This document shows, in pieces, positions 35,671 to 44,626 of a stretch of 64,000 bases of DNA. The position numbers and the translations under genes were made by a program. Source of the DNA: Micromonospora sp. CCTCC AA 2012012 (GTDB lineage: Bacteria > Actinomycetota > Actinomycetes > Mycobacteriales > Micromonosporaceae); contig NZ_CP159342.1 in NCBI RefSeq assembly GCF_040499845.1, forward strand, positions 4,402,001-4,466,000. Direction: 5' to 3'. A model generated the notes under the pieces. It was not told the DNA's origin. It saw only the letters and a list, made by a program, of their open reading frames with translations, and did no database searches. How positions within the stretch are numbered: the stretch's first letter is position 1; each line of letters opens with the position of its first letter.

Positions 35671-36285
35671 TCAGGCGGGCGCGACCGCCCGCGAGCGACG
35701 CATGGTCAGCACGTACTCGACCAGCGAGATCAGCACGTGCTTGGTCGACTCCCGGTTCCGGGCGTCGCACGCCACCACCGGCACGTCGCTGGAGATGGCC
35801 AGCGCGTCCCGGACGTCCTGCGGGTCGTGGTACTGCATCCCGTCGAAGCAGTTGATGGCCACCAGGTACGGCAGCCGCCGGTGCTCGAAGAAGTCGATGG
35901 CGGCGAAGCAGTCGGCCAGTCGACGGGTGTCGACCAGCACCACGGCGCCGATCGCGCCACGGACCAGTTCGTCCCACATGAACCAGAACCGCGTCTGACC
36001 CGGCGTACCGAACAGGTACAGGATCAGGTCCCGGTCGATCGAGATACGACCGAAGTCCATCGCCACCGTGGTGGTCGTCTTGCCCGGCACCTGCCGGGTG
36101 TCGTCGACGCCCACGCCGGCGGAGGTCATGATCGCCTCGGTGGTCAGCGGCGTGATCTCCGAGACCGAGCCGACCAACGTCGTCTTGCCGACGCCGAATC
36201 CACCGGCGATAACGATCTTCGCCGACGTCACGCGCCCGCTCGGGGCCGGCGGCCGGTGCGACATGTCAGAGCCTGCGAAGTCCAC
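35671..36285 (-). CDS. cvnD: Conservon GTPase (CvnD-like)
   Basis: The 204-residue protein is a small Ras/Arf-like GTPase with P-loop GGFGVGKTT (about 28-36), switch region GKTTTTVAMDFGRI, and G3 region LYLFGTPGQTRFWFMW, with P where Ras has A in the DxxG area. The base-recognition NKxD motif is replaced by AINCFDG, as in CvnD proteins. It is the last gene of the four-gene conservon. GTG 36285 gives the usual MDFAGS start and overlaps the DUF742 gene by 20 bp; ATG 36264 is an alternative. In Streptomyces these operons act like membrane-linked G-protein switches affecting development and metabolism. Confidence 0.9.
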   Translation of the reverse strand: MDFAGSDMSHRPPAPSGRVTSAKIVIAGGFGVGKTTLVGSVSEITPLTTEAIMTSAGVGVDDTRQVPGKTTTTVAMDFGRISIDRDLILYLFGTPGQTRFWFMWDELVRGAIGAVVLVDTRRLADCFAAIDFFEHRRLPYLVAINCFDGMQYHDPQDVRDALAISSDVPVVACDARNRESTKHVLISLVEYVLTMRRSRAVAPA

Positions 36286-36643
36286 TCAGCACCCTCTCCA
36301 GCAGTTCAGTGCCCACCGCGTCGTCGGAGTCGTCCAAAATGGTCGGCTCGTGGACCGCGACCAGGCCGTCCGTCGCCATGTCGGCGATGAGCACCCGGGC
36401 CACGCCGAGCGGAAGTTGCATCCGCGCCGCGATCTCCGCGAGCGATTGCACGCGTCCGTCACACAGCGCGGCGATGTACTGGTGCTCCCGGCCGCCGCCG
36501 CCAGATCCACTGGCAGCGGCCCGACCGCGCACCGTCGTCTCGACGAGCGCCTCCAGCGCGATGTCGAGCCGGGGACGGGTACGACCTCGGGTGACGGCGT
36601 ATGGACGGACCAACGCCCCGGTCGGTTCGTCACGATCGGCCAT
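36266..36643 (-). CDS. cvnC: DUF742 protein (CvnC-like)
   Basis: The 125-residue protein has the DUF742 layout: LVRPYAVTRGRTRP near the N-terminus and a winged-helix-like segment HQYIAALCDGRVQSLAEIAARMQLPLGVARVLIADM, ending in ERVLSGLRRL. DUF742 proteins link the conservon sensor to the GTPase. ATG 36643 is chosen because AAGGAGGTGAG lies 10 nt upstream. The stop overlaps the cvnD start. A 100-bp gap separates it from cvnB, the only gap in the operon. Confidence 0.9.
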   Translation of the reverse strand: MADRDEPTGALVRPYAVTRGRTRPRLDIALEALVETTVRGRAAASGSGGGGREHQYIAALCDGRVQSLAEIAARMQLPLGVARVLIADMATDGLVAVHEPTILDDSDDAVGTELLERVLSGLRRL

Positions 36644-36743
36644 GTCGCCGCTCACCTCCTTCGTACCCGGCACCGGCTCGCGTCGGTGGAACCCGTCGTT
36701 GTCGTGTTTGTTGCTGCCCCTGACCCACCGGTCGGCGCGTGGA

Positions 36744-37148
36744 TCAGCCCATCATCCCGACAGCCGTACGCGGCTGCGGGGTCAGCGCGTCACCCACCCG
36801 GTCGACGAGCAGGGCCATCTCGTAGCCGACCTGCCCGACGTCGCAGCTACGCGCCGCGAGCACCGCGAAGGACGAGCCGTCCGAGATGGACATCAGGAAC
36901 AGGAAGCCGTTGTCCATCTCGACGACGGTCTGCAGCACCGCCCCGCCCTCGAAGCAGCGCGCCGCGCCCTGGGTCAGGCTGACCAGGCCGGAGGCGATGG
37001 CGGCCAGCTGGTCGGCCCGGTCCCGCGGAAGGTCCCGGGACGACGCGAGGAGCAGGCCGTCCGCCGAGACGGCGACCGCGTGCGCGACACCGGGCACCCG
37101 GTCGGCGAAGTTGGCGAGCAGCCAACCGAGATCCTGCGTAGTTGTCAT
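36744..37148 (-). CDS. cvnB: Roadblock/LC7-domain protein (CvnB-like)
   Basis: The 134-residue protein consists of one Roadblock/LC7 domain: [35 protein letters not shown], then a [11 protein letters not shown] strand. Such MglB-like proteins dimerise and regulate small GTPases. Its ATG overlaps the sensor kinase stop as ATGA, so expression is coupled. The partner GTPase is the cvnD product two genes downstream. Confidence 0.92.
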   Translation of the reverse strand: MTTTQDLGWLLANFADRVPGVAHAVAVSADGLLLASSRDLPRDRADQLAAIASGLVSLTQGAARCFEGGAVLQTVVEMDNGFLFLMSISDGSSFAVLAARSCDVGQVGYEMALLVDRVGDALTPQPRTAVGMMG

Positions 37149-40100
37149 CCTTGTTGCTCCTTCTGCCCGCTCCCGGCCACCGGGCCTGAGCCAGACTGCG
37201 AGGACTGCTGCCCACCCGGAGTCGCCTCCGGGCCGGTCGAGTTGCTGTCGGTGGGGGTGGTACGCCCGCGCTGCACACCCCGATGGTAGGCGGAGAGCAG
37301 GCCCCGGACCCCTTCCGGCGTCCGCTTCTGCACCGAGGTGCTCGGCTTCTCCACGCCGCCGGGGACGAGCTGCGCCATCGGGGTCCGCTTGGGCAGGCCC
37401 TTCGGCGTGGTCGCCTCGACCGGCACCTCGGTGGCCGCCGAGGCGGCCTTCCAGCCGTCGTCGGCCGCCGTCTGCCAGCCCCCGACCGGCGGCTGGGGCC
37501 GCCGGTTGGGCAGGGCCTCGGCGAACCCGGGGCGGCTGCCCCCGTTCGTCGTCGGGCCGTTGTCGCGCGGTGCGCCGCCGGCCGTCGGGGTCTGTGCCAT
37601 CGGCGTGTTACCTGTCGTCCCGGATGGTGGCTGCTGGACGGCCCGGCCGGTGGCGTCGACCCTGGCGAACTGCTGCGTCGCGGCCGCACCACCGGGCTGG
37701 GGGGCGGCCGGCTGCGCGGCGGCGGGCTGCGGAGCGGTGGTCTGCCCGGCGGCGGCTGCCTCCTCCGGCCCCGGCCGACGGGTACGGAACCAGGCCGACT
37801 CGAGCTCCCGGAAGATCGGCAGCTCCATCGTCTCGTCCGCGTACCGCTGCCGGTTGGGGGCCTGCTGCGGCGTGCTCGGCGGCCGGTTCGCGACCGGCGG
37901 CCGGTTGGCGGCCTGCTGCGGGGCGGGCTGCGGAGCGGCCTGCTGCGGCGTGACAGCCGGGCTGTCGGTGCCGCGCGGGACCCGGGGCAGCTCGGTGGTC
38001 ATGTCCAGGGCGGCGGAGAGCCGCTCGGGCACCGGCGGGGTCGCCGGGTCCGGGGCGGCGACCGGCGGCCAGGCCGGCGGCGCCGCGGCGCTCGACGCGG
38101 GTGCCGGCGGTGCCGGACGCGGCGGGAGCTGACCGAAGGAGGGCGGCGCGGAGACCGGCTGGCCCGGGGCGGGCGCGGCGGAGACCGGCTGCCCGGCGGG
38201 CGCGGCCGACACGGGGTGACCGGAGACCGGCGCGGCCGAGACCGGCTGCCCCGAGACCGGCTGCCCGGACACCGGGTGCCCGGAGACCGGCGCGGCGGAG
38301 ACCGGGACACCGGAGACCGGCGGCAGCGGCGGCGCGGAGACCGGCGGGACCGTCGGCGGGTAGGGCCGCGCCTCCGGGCTGCTGGGCAGCTGCCGCGGGA
38401 TCACCGGCTGCTGACCGGTGGTCGCCGGGTCGTCGCCGGGGTTGCGCCGCTGCGGCAGCGGGTCGATCGACTGGCCGTTGGTGGGCCGCGGCGTGAACGG
38501 GTCGGCGCCGTTGAGGGCGCTGGCACCGGTCAGGTCCGACCAGGCCGGCATCGAGCGCGAGCCGCCGGAGGCCGGCGTACCGGAGCCGTTGCGCGGGGCC
38601 GGGTCGAACGGGCGACCGCCGAGGGTGACCTGGTTGCCGGACTCACCCGGACGCGGCGCCGGCGGGGTGCCCGGGCCGTGACCGAGGGCCGCCAGGGCGC
38701 CGAAGGCGGGCGTCGGAGCGCCCGGCTGCGCGCCGCCGAAGGCGGGTGCCGCGCCGCCGAAGGTCGGCGCCGGGCCGCTGGCCGCGGGGAGCGCCGGGGC
38801 GCCCTGCCCCCGACCGGCGAGGGCGCGGGGCACCAGGACCGAGGTGGGCAGCGTGACGTCGGCGACGGTGCCCCGGTCGACACCCGGGCGCAGCTCGACC
38901 TTCACGCCGTGCCGGGAGGCCAGCCGGGCGACCACGACGAGGCCCATCATCCGGGAGACCGCCACGTCCACCTGCGGCGGCGTGGCGAGCCGCTCGTTGA
39001 GGTCGTGAAGCTGGTCGGGGCTGATGCCGATGCCGCGGTCCTCGACATAGAGCGAGGCACGGTCGCCGACCCGGCGGGCCTCGACCATGACGGCCGAGTC
39101 CGGCGGGGAGAAGGCGGTGGCGTTGTCGAAGAGCTCGGCGACCAGGTGCACCAGGTCGTTGACCGCGTGCGCGGAGACCTCGATGTCCCGGTCGATGACG
39201 CCGAACTCGATCCGCGTGTAGTGCTCGACCTCGGACTGGGCGGCCCGGAGCACGTCGATCAGGGCGGCCGGCTCCCGCTGCACGCGGGTGGAGTCGGCGC
39301 CCGCGAGGACGAGCAGGTTCTCGTCGTTACGGCGCATCCGGGTGGCCAGGTGGTCGAGCTGGAAGAGCTCGGCCAGCCGGTCCGGGTCCTCCTCGCCGCG
39401 CTCCAGCCGGTCCAGGTGACCGATCAGGCGGTCGACCAGGATCTGCGAACGACGGGCCAGGTTGACGAACATGGTCGCGACGGAGGCCCGCAGGGCGGCC
39501 TGCTCGGCGGCGGTCCGGACGGCCTCCAGGTGGACGGCGTTGAACGCCTCGGTCACCTGGCCGAACTCGTCCTTGCTCCGTACCGGCAGCGGCTCGGCGA
39601 TCTGGTTGGCGAGCTGGACCGGGGAGAGCTGCCCCGTCACCTGTGGGTCGCGCAGCCGGGCGACGGCCTGCGGGAGGCCGTACTGGGCCACGGAGAGGGC
39701 GCCCTGACGCAGGTCGCGCAACGACCGCGCCATCGAGCGGGCGACCAGGTACGCGAAGAGGATGGCCAGCAGCAGCATGCTGAGCAGCAGGCCGGTCTCC
39801 AGGAACACCTGGCGCTGCACGTCCGAGCGGAGCTGGTCGGCCTGCCGCACCACGTTGGCGTCGAGCTGCGCCTCGACCGTACGGACCAGCTTGGCGTTGG
39901 CCACCATGGCGGCGTCCCACTGGTCGGCACCGAACTTCAGCCCACTCAGGTCACCGTTGATGCTCTGGCTGATCTTGTCGCTGTAGAGCTGCGACTCACG
40001 CAGGTCGGAGCCGGCGACCGTCTGCTGGTAGAACTCCTGGTCGCTCTGGGTGGCGACGGCCTGGAAGCTCTGTTTGGCCTGGGCCTGGCCGGTGCCGGTG

Positions 40101-40813
40101 GCGATGAAGGCGTCCCGCAGGACCGGGGTGAGCTCCTTCGTGCCGAGGGCGCGGTGGCCGACCACCCGCCGCTGGGAGAGGTATTCCTTCTCCCGGGCGA
40201 CGGCGGCGACGGCGCGCATGTGGTCGCTCAGGTCGTTGTCGCCGGCGAGCTGGGTGGCCGAGTCGCGGACCGAGATCAGCTCCTCGATCAGGCCCTCGTA
40301 GGCCCCGATCGCGTCGGTCTGCTTGAACTTGCCGTTGAAGACCTGGCTGCGGGTGCCGGGCAGGTTGGTCAGGTCACTGTCGATCTGGTTGAGCAGTGCC
40401 TCGAAGTTCCGCGGCAGGCCGTCGATCTCCACGCGCTGCTGGAGGTAGGGCCGGGTGCTCTGGTCGACCCGCGAGCCGGCCCGGTTGTAGGCCTCCTGGT
40501 ACTGGGCCTTGGCCTGCACGTTCCTCGGGTCGTTGGCACCGAGGAAGAGGACCGCCGCGGTCCGCTCGTCCTGGAGGGTGTCGACCAGGTCACCGGAGTA
40601 GCCGATGAGGTTGGCCAGATCCCCGGTCCGGTTGGCACTGTTGAGTGTCTCCAGGTGGTCGACCAGACCAGTGGTGCCGACCACGACCGTGGCGATGGTC
40701 GGCACGATCATGATCAGACCGAGCTTGGACCAGATCGGCATGTCGCGGAGTCGGCCGGCGGGCCGACTCAGTCGCGACAGGAAGGAGCCCGCCGTCTTTG
40801 GCCGTTTGCTCAC
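37145..40813 (-). CDS. cvnA: Conservon sensor histidine kinase (CvnA-like) with nitrate/nitrite-type sensor domain
   Basis: The 1222-residue protein has a first membrane helix (about 29-50), a helical extracytoplasmic NIT-like sensor domain (about 60-330), a second helix (about 340-360), HAMP-like linker, a kinase core with [16 protein letters not shown] as possible H-box, and an ATPase domain with N-box [10 protein letters not shown] and G1 VEDRGIGI. The remaining 500-odd residues are a proline-rich tail with many PVS repeats (about 38126-38340), ending in [14 protein letters not shown] (37358-37399) and HRGVQRGR. The nitrate label is only domain homology; the ligand is unknown. GTG 40813 starts the protein. 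Confidence 0.9.
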   Translation of the reverse strand: MSKRPKTAGSFLSRLSRPAGRLRDMPIWSKLGLIMIVPTIATVVVGTTGLVDHLETLNSANRTGDLANLIGYSGDLVDTLQDERTAAVLFLGANDPRNVQAKAQYQEAYNRAGSRVDQSTRPYLQQRVEIDGLPRNFEALLNQIDSDLTNLPGTRSQVFNGKFKQTDAIGAYEGLIEELISVRDSATQLAGDNDLSDHMRAVAAVAREKEYLSQRRVVGHRALGTKELTPVLRDAFIATGTGQAQAKQSFQAVATQSDQEFYQQTVAGSDLRESQLYSDKISQSINGDLSGLKFGADQWDAAMVANAKLVRTVEAQLDANVVRQADQLRSDVQRQVFLETGLLLSMLLLAILFAYLVARSMARSLRDLRQGALSVAQYGLPQAVARLRDPQVTGQLSPVQLANQIAEPLPVRSKDEFGQVTEAFNAVHLEAVRTAAEQAALRASVATMFVNLARRSQILVDRLIGHLDRLERGEEDPDRLAELFQLDHLATRMRRNDENLLVLAGADSTRVQREPAALIDVLRAAQSEVEHYTRIEFGVIDRDIEVSAHAVNDLVHLVAELFDNATAFSPPDSAVMVEARRVGDRASLYVEDRGIGISPDQLHDLNERLATPPQVDVAVSRMMGLVVVARLASRHGVKVELRPGVDRGTVADVTLPTSVLVPRALAGRGQGAPALPAASGPAPTFGGAAPAFGGAQPGAPTPAFGALAALGHGPGTPPAPRPGESGNQVTLGGRPFDPAPRNGSGTPASGGSRSMPAWSDLTGASALNGADPFTPRPTNGQSIDPLPQRRNPGDDPATTGQQPVIPRQLPSSPEARPYPPTVPPVSAPPLPPVSGVPVSAAPVSGHPVSGQPVSGQPVSAAPVSGHPVSAAPAGQPVSAAPAPGQPVSAPPSFGQLPPRPAPPAPASSAAAPPAWPPVAAPDPATPPVPERLSAALDMTTELPRVPRGTDSPAVTPQQAAPQPAPQQAANRPPVANRPPSTPQQAPNRQRYADETMELPIFRELESAWFRTRRPGPEEAAAAGQTTAPQPAAAQPAAPQPGGAAATQQFARVDATGRAVQQPPSGTTGNTPMAQTPTAGGAPRDNGPTTNGGSRPGFAEALPNRRPQPPVGGWQTAADDGWKAASAATEVPVEATTPKGLPKRTPMAQLVPGGVEKPSTSVQKRTPEGVRGLLSAYHRGVQRGRTTPTDSNSTGPEATPGGQQSSQSGSGPVAGSGQKEQQG

Positions 40814-41006
40814 GTCACCGCCCTCGCATCACAGCGTCCGCACGTTGCCCTGGGCAACGCCGAGCGACCGACCCCGGCGGGTCGGACCTCCGAGATTCCA
40901 TCACGCCGCCCCGCAAAGAGAAAGCCCAGGTTGTCCCTCGCCGGAGGTGTGATGAGATGTTGATGCAATTTGATCGCAATCCGTCTGGCCGGAGTCACTG
41001 AAGGTA

Positions 41007-41612
41007 ATGGAACACCCGCACCGCGTCGTCCTGCTCGCCGGTCCCTCCGGCTCCGGAAAGTCGTACGTAGCACAACGAACCGGACTTCCTGTCCTCTGCT
41101 TGGACGACTTCTACAAGGACGGCGATGACCCTACGTTGCCGCGTAGGAACGGACAGGTGGACTGGGAATCGCCACTGTCGTGGGACTCGGACGCGGCGGT
41201 GGAAACAATTGCCCGACTGGCCCGCCACGGCAAGGCCGATGTGCCGGTTTATGCGATCGGCGCGGACCGACGGGTGGCCACCCGGCCATTCGACGTGGCC
41301 GGATCGCCACTTTTCGTGGCCGAAGGGATTTTCGCGGCCGACATCGTCGAAGAGTGCCGTCGACGGGGCCTGCTCGCCGGGGCGTACGCGCTGCGCCGCC
41401 CGCGCGGGGCGACCTTCCTCCGCCGGCTCGCCCGCGACCTCGCGGAGCAGCGCAAGGCTCCCCGGGTGCTGCTGACCCGGGGCGTGGCGCTGCTGCGTGC
41501 GGAGCCCGCCGTGCTGCGCCGGCAGACCGGGCTGGGCGCGGAGGCGGCCCGGGCCCGGGAGGTGCTGCACCGGGTGGCCGCGCTGCTGGCCGGCCACCCG
41601 CCACGGCACTGA
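41007..41612 (+). CDS. udk: Uridine kinase
   Basis: The 201-residue P-loop kinase has GPSGSGKS (12-19), the substrate segment LDDFYKDGDDP and the VAEGIFAADI lid-like stretch. It phosphorylates uridine and cytidine to UMP and CMP. It ends 1 bp before the convergent add gene, so transcripts of both must run into each other or end inside the neighbour. It is divergent from cvnA with 193 bp between the starts. GAAGG lies very close to the ATG. Confidence 0.85.
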   Translation: MEHPHRVVLLAGPSGSGKSYVAQRTGLPVLCLDDFYKDGDDPTLPRRNGQVDWESPLSWDSDAAVETIARLARHGKADVPVYAIGADRRVATRPFDVAGSPLFVAEGIFAADIVEECRRRGLLAGAYALRRPRGATFLRRLARDLAEQRKAPRVLLTRGVALLRAEPAVLRRQTGLGAEAARAREVLHRVAALLAGHPPRH

Positions 41613-42686
41613 TCAGCCGATCAGCTTCGCGTACGCCGGCTTGATCACTTCGTCGATGATCTTCAGCCGCTCGTCGAACGGGATGAAGGCGCTCTTCATC
41701 GCGTTGATGGTGAACCACTGGAGTTCCTTCCAGCCATAGCCGAAGGCCTCCACCAGCAGCGCCATCTCGCGCGACATCGAGGTGCCGCTCATCAGCCGGT
41801 TGTCGGTGTTCACCGTCGCCCGGAAACGCAGGTCACGCAGCAGGCCGATGGGGTGTTCCGCGATCGAGGCGGCGGCCCCGGTCTGCACGTTCGACGACGG
41901 GCAGAGCTCCAGCGGGATGCGCTTGTCCCGCACGTACGCGGCCAGCCGGCCGAGCACCGGCTCCGGGCCGGGGGTGATGTCGTCGACGATCCGGACGCCG
42001 TGACCGAGCCGGTCCGCGCCGCACCACTGGATCGCCTGCCAGATCGACGGCAGCCCGAACGCCTCACCGGCGTGGATGGTGAAGTGGAAGTTCTCCCGCT
42101 GGAGGTATTCGAAGGCGTCCAGGTGCCGGGTGGGCGGGAAGCCCGCCTCCGCGCCGGCGATGTCGAAGCCGACCACCCCGGCGTCCCGGTGCCGCACCGC
42201 CAGCTCGGCGATCTCCTGCGAGCGGGCGGCGTGCCGCATCGCGGTGAGCAGGGTGCCGACCCGGATCCGGTGGCCCGCCGCCGCGGCCTCCGCGCTGCCC
42301 TCGACGAAGCCGGCGACGACCGCCTCGACCACCTCGTCCAGGGTCAGGTTCTGTTCGAGGTGCTGCTCCGGGGCGAACCGGACCTCGGCGTAGACGACCC
42401 CGTCGGCGGCCAGGTCCAGCGCGCACTCCCGGGCCACCCGGCGCAGCGCGGACGCGGTCTGCATGACCGCCACCGTGTGCGCGAAGGTCTCCAGGTAGCG
42501 CTCCAGCGAACCCGAGCTGGCCGCGTCGACGAACCAGCGGCCCAGGGCCGCCGGATCGGTGGCGGGCAGCTCGTGGCCGATCTCCGCGGCCAGCTCGACG
42601 ATCGTCGCGGGCCGCAGCCCTCCGTCGAGGTGATCGTGCAGTAGCGCCTTCGGGACCTTGACGATGTCCTCGTACGAGATTGCCAT
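41613..42686 (-). CDS. add: Adenosine deaminase
   Basis: The 357-residue protein deaminates adenosine and deoxyadenosine. Zinc and catalytic residues are present: HDHLDGG (H17, H19), the HAGE motif in [12 protein letters not shown], the later GHGVRIVDD and the Asp pair region [10 protein letters not shown]. The length fits the family. TAGGGT (42693-42698 on the plus strand as ACCCTA) ends 6 nt before the ATG, giving a clean leaderless promoter. It is part of the nucleoside salvage block. Confidence 0.95.
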   Translation of the reverse strand: MAISYEDIVKVPKALLHDHLDGGLRPATIVELAAEIGHELPATDPAALGRWFVDAASSGSLERYLETFAHTVAVMQTASALRRVARECALDLAADGVVYAEVRFAPEQHLEQNLTLDEVVEAVVAGFVEGSAEAAAAGHRIRVGTLLTAMRHAARSQEIAELAVRHRDAGVVGFDIAGAEAGFPPTRHLDAFEYLQRENFHFTIHAGEAFGLPSIWQAIQWCGADRLGHGVRIVDDITPGPEPVLGRLAAYVRDKRIPLELCPSSNVQTGAAASIAEHPIGLLRDLRFRATVNTDNRLMSGTSMSREMALLVEAFGYGWKELQWFTINAMKSAFIPFDERLKIIDEVIKPAYAKLIG

Positions 42687-42692
42687 GCTCAG

Positions 42693-42698
42693 ACCCTA
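42693..42698 (-). promoter_or_regulatory. Leaderless promoter -10 of add (TAGGGT)
   Basis: On the minus strand TAGGGT is separated from the ATG at 42686 by six bases (CTGAGC) with no ribosome site. Confidence 0.5.
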
Positions 42699-42758
42699 GT
42701 CACCGCCCGGCCCGCCCCGGCAGCCGACCGCCCCGGGCCGGACCGGGAGAATGGGCGG

Positions 42759-43829
42759 ATGAGCAGGCGCGAGACCGGTGAGCTGGACCCCCGGGTGGTG
42801 CACCGGCTGCGCTGCCCGGTCTGTGCCGAGCCGTTGACCGAGACCACCGCGGGCACCGCGCGGGCGCTGCGCTGCCCGCGCCGGCACAGCTTCGACGTCG
42901 CCCGCCAGGGGTACGTGAACCTGCTCGCCGGCCGCGCCCCGCACAGCGGGGACAGCGCCGAGATGGTCGCCGCCCGCGCCGACTTCCTCGCCGCCGGCCA
43001 CTACGACGCGATCGCCGCGGCTCTCGCCGCCACCGCACGGCAGATCCGGTACGCCGCGCCGCCGCCCGACCGTCACGCTGCCCCGCACACCCTTTGCTCT
43101 GCAGCCACCCACGCAGCAGCACCCGACGGCGAGACATGCTGCGCCGATGGCTGCAGAGCAAAGGCGGCGAACCAGCGGGTCGGACCCCAGGCACCCTCGA
43201 CACCGGGCGCACCCTCGACACCGGGCGCCACCGAACAACTGAGGGACGGCGACGCGTACCCGCTGGTGGTGGATGCCGGCGCCGGGACCGGGTGGTACCT
43301 CGCGGCGGTGCTGGCGGCGCTGCCGGACGCCGTGGGTCTCGCCCTGGACGTCTCCAAGCCGGCGCTGCGCCGCGCGGCCCGCGCCCACCCCCGGGCCGCC
43401 GCGGCGCTCGCCGACACCTGGCAGCGGCTGCCGCTGGCCGACGCCTCGGCCGCCCTGCTGCTCAACGTCTTCGCCCCGCGCAACGGCGCCGAGTTCCACC
43501 GGGTGCTCGACCCGGCCGGCGCGCTGCTGGTGGTCACCCCCGCCGAGGACCACCTCGCCGAGCTGGTCGACGCGCTCGACCTGCTGCGGGTCGACCCGGC
43601 CAAGGCCGACCGGGTGGCGGGGAGCCTCGCCGGGCACTTCACCGAGGAGTCGGTCACCGTGCACCGGACCCGGCTCGCGCTCAGCCGGCCGGCGGTGGCG
43701 ACCCTGGTCGGCATGGGGCCGAGCGCCTGGCACACCGACCCGGACCGGCTCGCCGCCCGGATCGCCGCGCTGCCCGAACCGGTCGGGGTGACCCTCGCCG
43801 TGCGGCTCGGCGTGCACCGGCCGCGCTGA
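42759..43829 (+). CDS. RlmA-type 23S rRNA (guanine-N1) methyltransferase carrying an inserted palindromic element
   Basis: The 356-residue protein has the zinc ribbon of RlmA (C19, C22, C39, H43), the GYVNLL segment and the SAM-binding VVDAGAGTGWYL, followed by the usual TWQRLPLADASAALLLNVFAPRN. Family members are about 275-285 residues. The excess lies between the zinc module and the SAM loop (about 97-168), where the palindromic element 43091-43164 encodes residues 111-136 and a tandem 18-bp duplication encodes APSTPG twice. The frame is intact, so the enzyme may tolerate the insert. The family methylates G745/G748 and can give macrolide or tylosin tolerance. Confidence 0.88.
   Translation: MSRRETGELDPRVVHRLRCPVCAEPLTETTAGTARALRCPRRHSFDVARQGYVNLLAGRAPHSGDSAEMVAARADFLAAGHYDAIAAALAATARQIRYAAPPPDRHAAPHTLCSAATHAAAPDGETCCADGCRAKAANQRVGPQAPSTPGAPSTPGATEQLRDGDAYPLVVDAGAGTGWYLAAVLAALPDAVGLALDVSKPALRRAARAHPRAAAALADTWQRLPLADASAALLLNVFAPRNGAEFHRVLDPAGALLVVTPAEDHLAELVDALDLLRVDPAKADRVAGSLAGHFTEESVTVHRTRLALSRPAVATLVGMGPSAWHTDPDRLAARIAALPEPVGVTLAVRLGVHRPR
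43091..43164. repeat. Palindromic repeat element, copy B, inside a coding sequence
   Basis: CCTTTGCTCTGCAGCCA at 43091 and its reverse complement ending at 43164 form terminal inverted repeats of about 28 bp with few mismatches, in a 74-bp element. The left arm matches copy A (8863) at 26 of 28 bases. Confidence 0.8.
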
Positions 43830-43835
43830 CCGGAC

Positions 43836-44516
43836 TCAGGTGGAGAGGTCGACCTCTTCCCACCCCGGCGGCTCGTCGTGGTACGGCCCGCGCAGCACCA
43901 CCGCCCACTCCAGCGCCCACCGGCGCTGACCGATGGCGTTCGCGTCGACCAGCCCGGGCGGTCGCCGCCCCGCCTTCTCCGTCTCCAGGTAGGCCCAGTC
44001 CAGGCAGTAGTGCAGGTCCAGCAGGGCCGCCGCGTCCGCCGGGTGCTGCGGGGCGGCCAGGATCCGGGACCGCCACTGCGCGAAGGTCTCCCCTGCCGGG
44101 ATGTGCGGCATCCGCTCCACCAGCCGCTCGTCCACCGGCACCGTCGGGTCCAGCTCCTTGGTGAGCCCGAGCACCCAGGAGAGCGAGAAGAGCGCGTCGT
44201 GGTGCAGCACGAACGACCGGTGGTCGCCCTTGCCGCCCATCACGAACTGCCACTCCGGCGGCGTCACCATGTCGACCAGGTGCGACCCGAGCAGCCAGGT
44301 CATGGCCGCCTGCGGGGGCATCCCGAAGCAGCGCGCCAGGATCAGGTGCAGGACGGCGATCCGGGCCTCGATCTCCACGATCGGACGCAGCTCGATCTCG
44401 TCGCCCGGCTCCCACACCAGCGGGAACTGCGGCGGCGGCAGCGGCAGCCCCAACCGGTCCAACTCGTCGAGGCTCGCCTCGCGGACTGCCCGAGGATCGG
44501 GGGCGGATACACGCAC
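43836..44516 (-). CDS. DUF4272 protein
   Basis: The 226-residue protein follows the DUF4272 pattern: an N-terminal REASLDELDRLGLPLPPP, a helical middle, LFSLSWVLGLTKELDP (where the family has a Trp-Ala-Leu-Gly stretch) and the C-terminal QRRWALEWAVV. There is no signal peptide or membrane helix and no known function. GTG 44516 is used. It converges on the methyltransferase gene with a 6-bp gap. Confidence 0.7.
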   Translation of the reverse strand: MRVSAPDPRAVREASLDELDRLGLPLPPPQFPLVWEPGDEIELRPIVEIEARIAVLHLILARCFGMPPQAAMTWLLGSHLVDMVTPPEWQFVMGGKGDHRSFVLHHDALFSLSWVLGLTKELDPTVPVDERLVERMPHIPAGETFAQWRSRILAAPQHPADAAALLDLHYCLDWAYLETEKAGRRPPGLVDANAIGQRRWALEWAVVLRGPYHDEPPGWEEVDLST

Positions 44517-44626
44517 GGCTCAGGTCCCTGTCTGCTCGCATCGGCTCATCGCCGGTCGGTCCCCCTGGCCAGGGAGGATAGCGGTTACGGGTGGCTGGCA
44601 CCACGGCACCGCGAGACCGGAATCGA

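Noticed and set aside
37145..40813. A nitrate-responsive kinase controlling nitrogen genes
   Set aside because: The label comes only from domain homology; the neighbours are conservon genes and no nitrogen gene is near.
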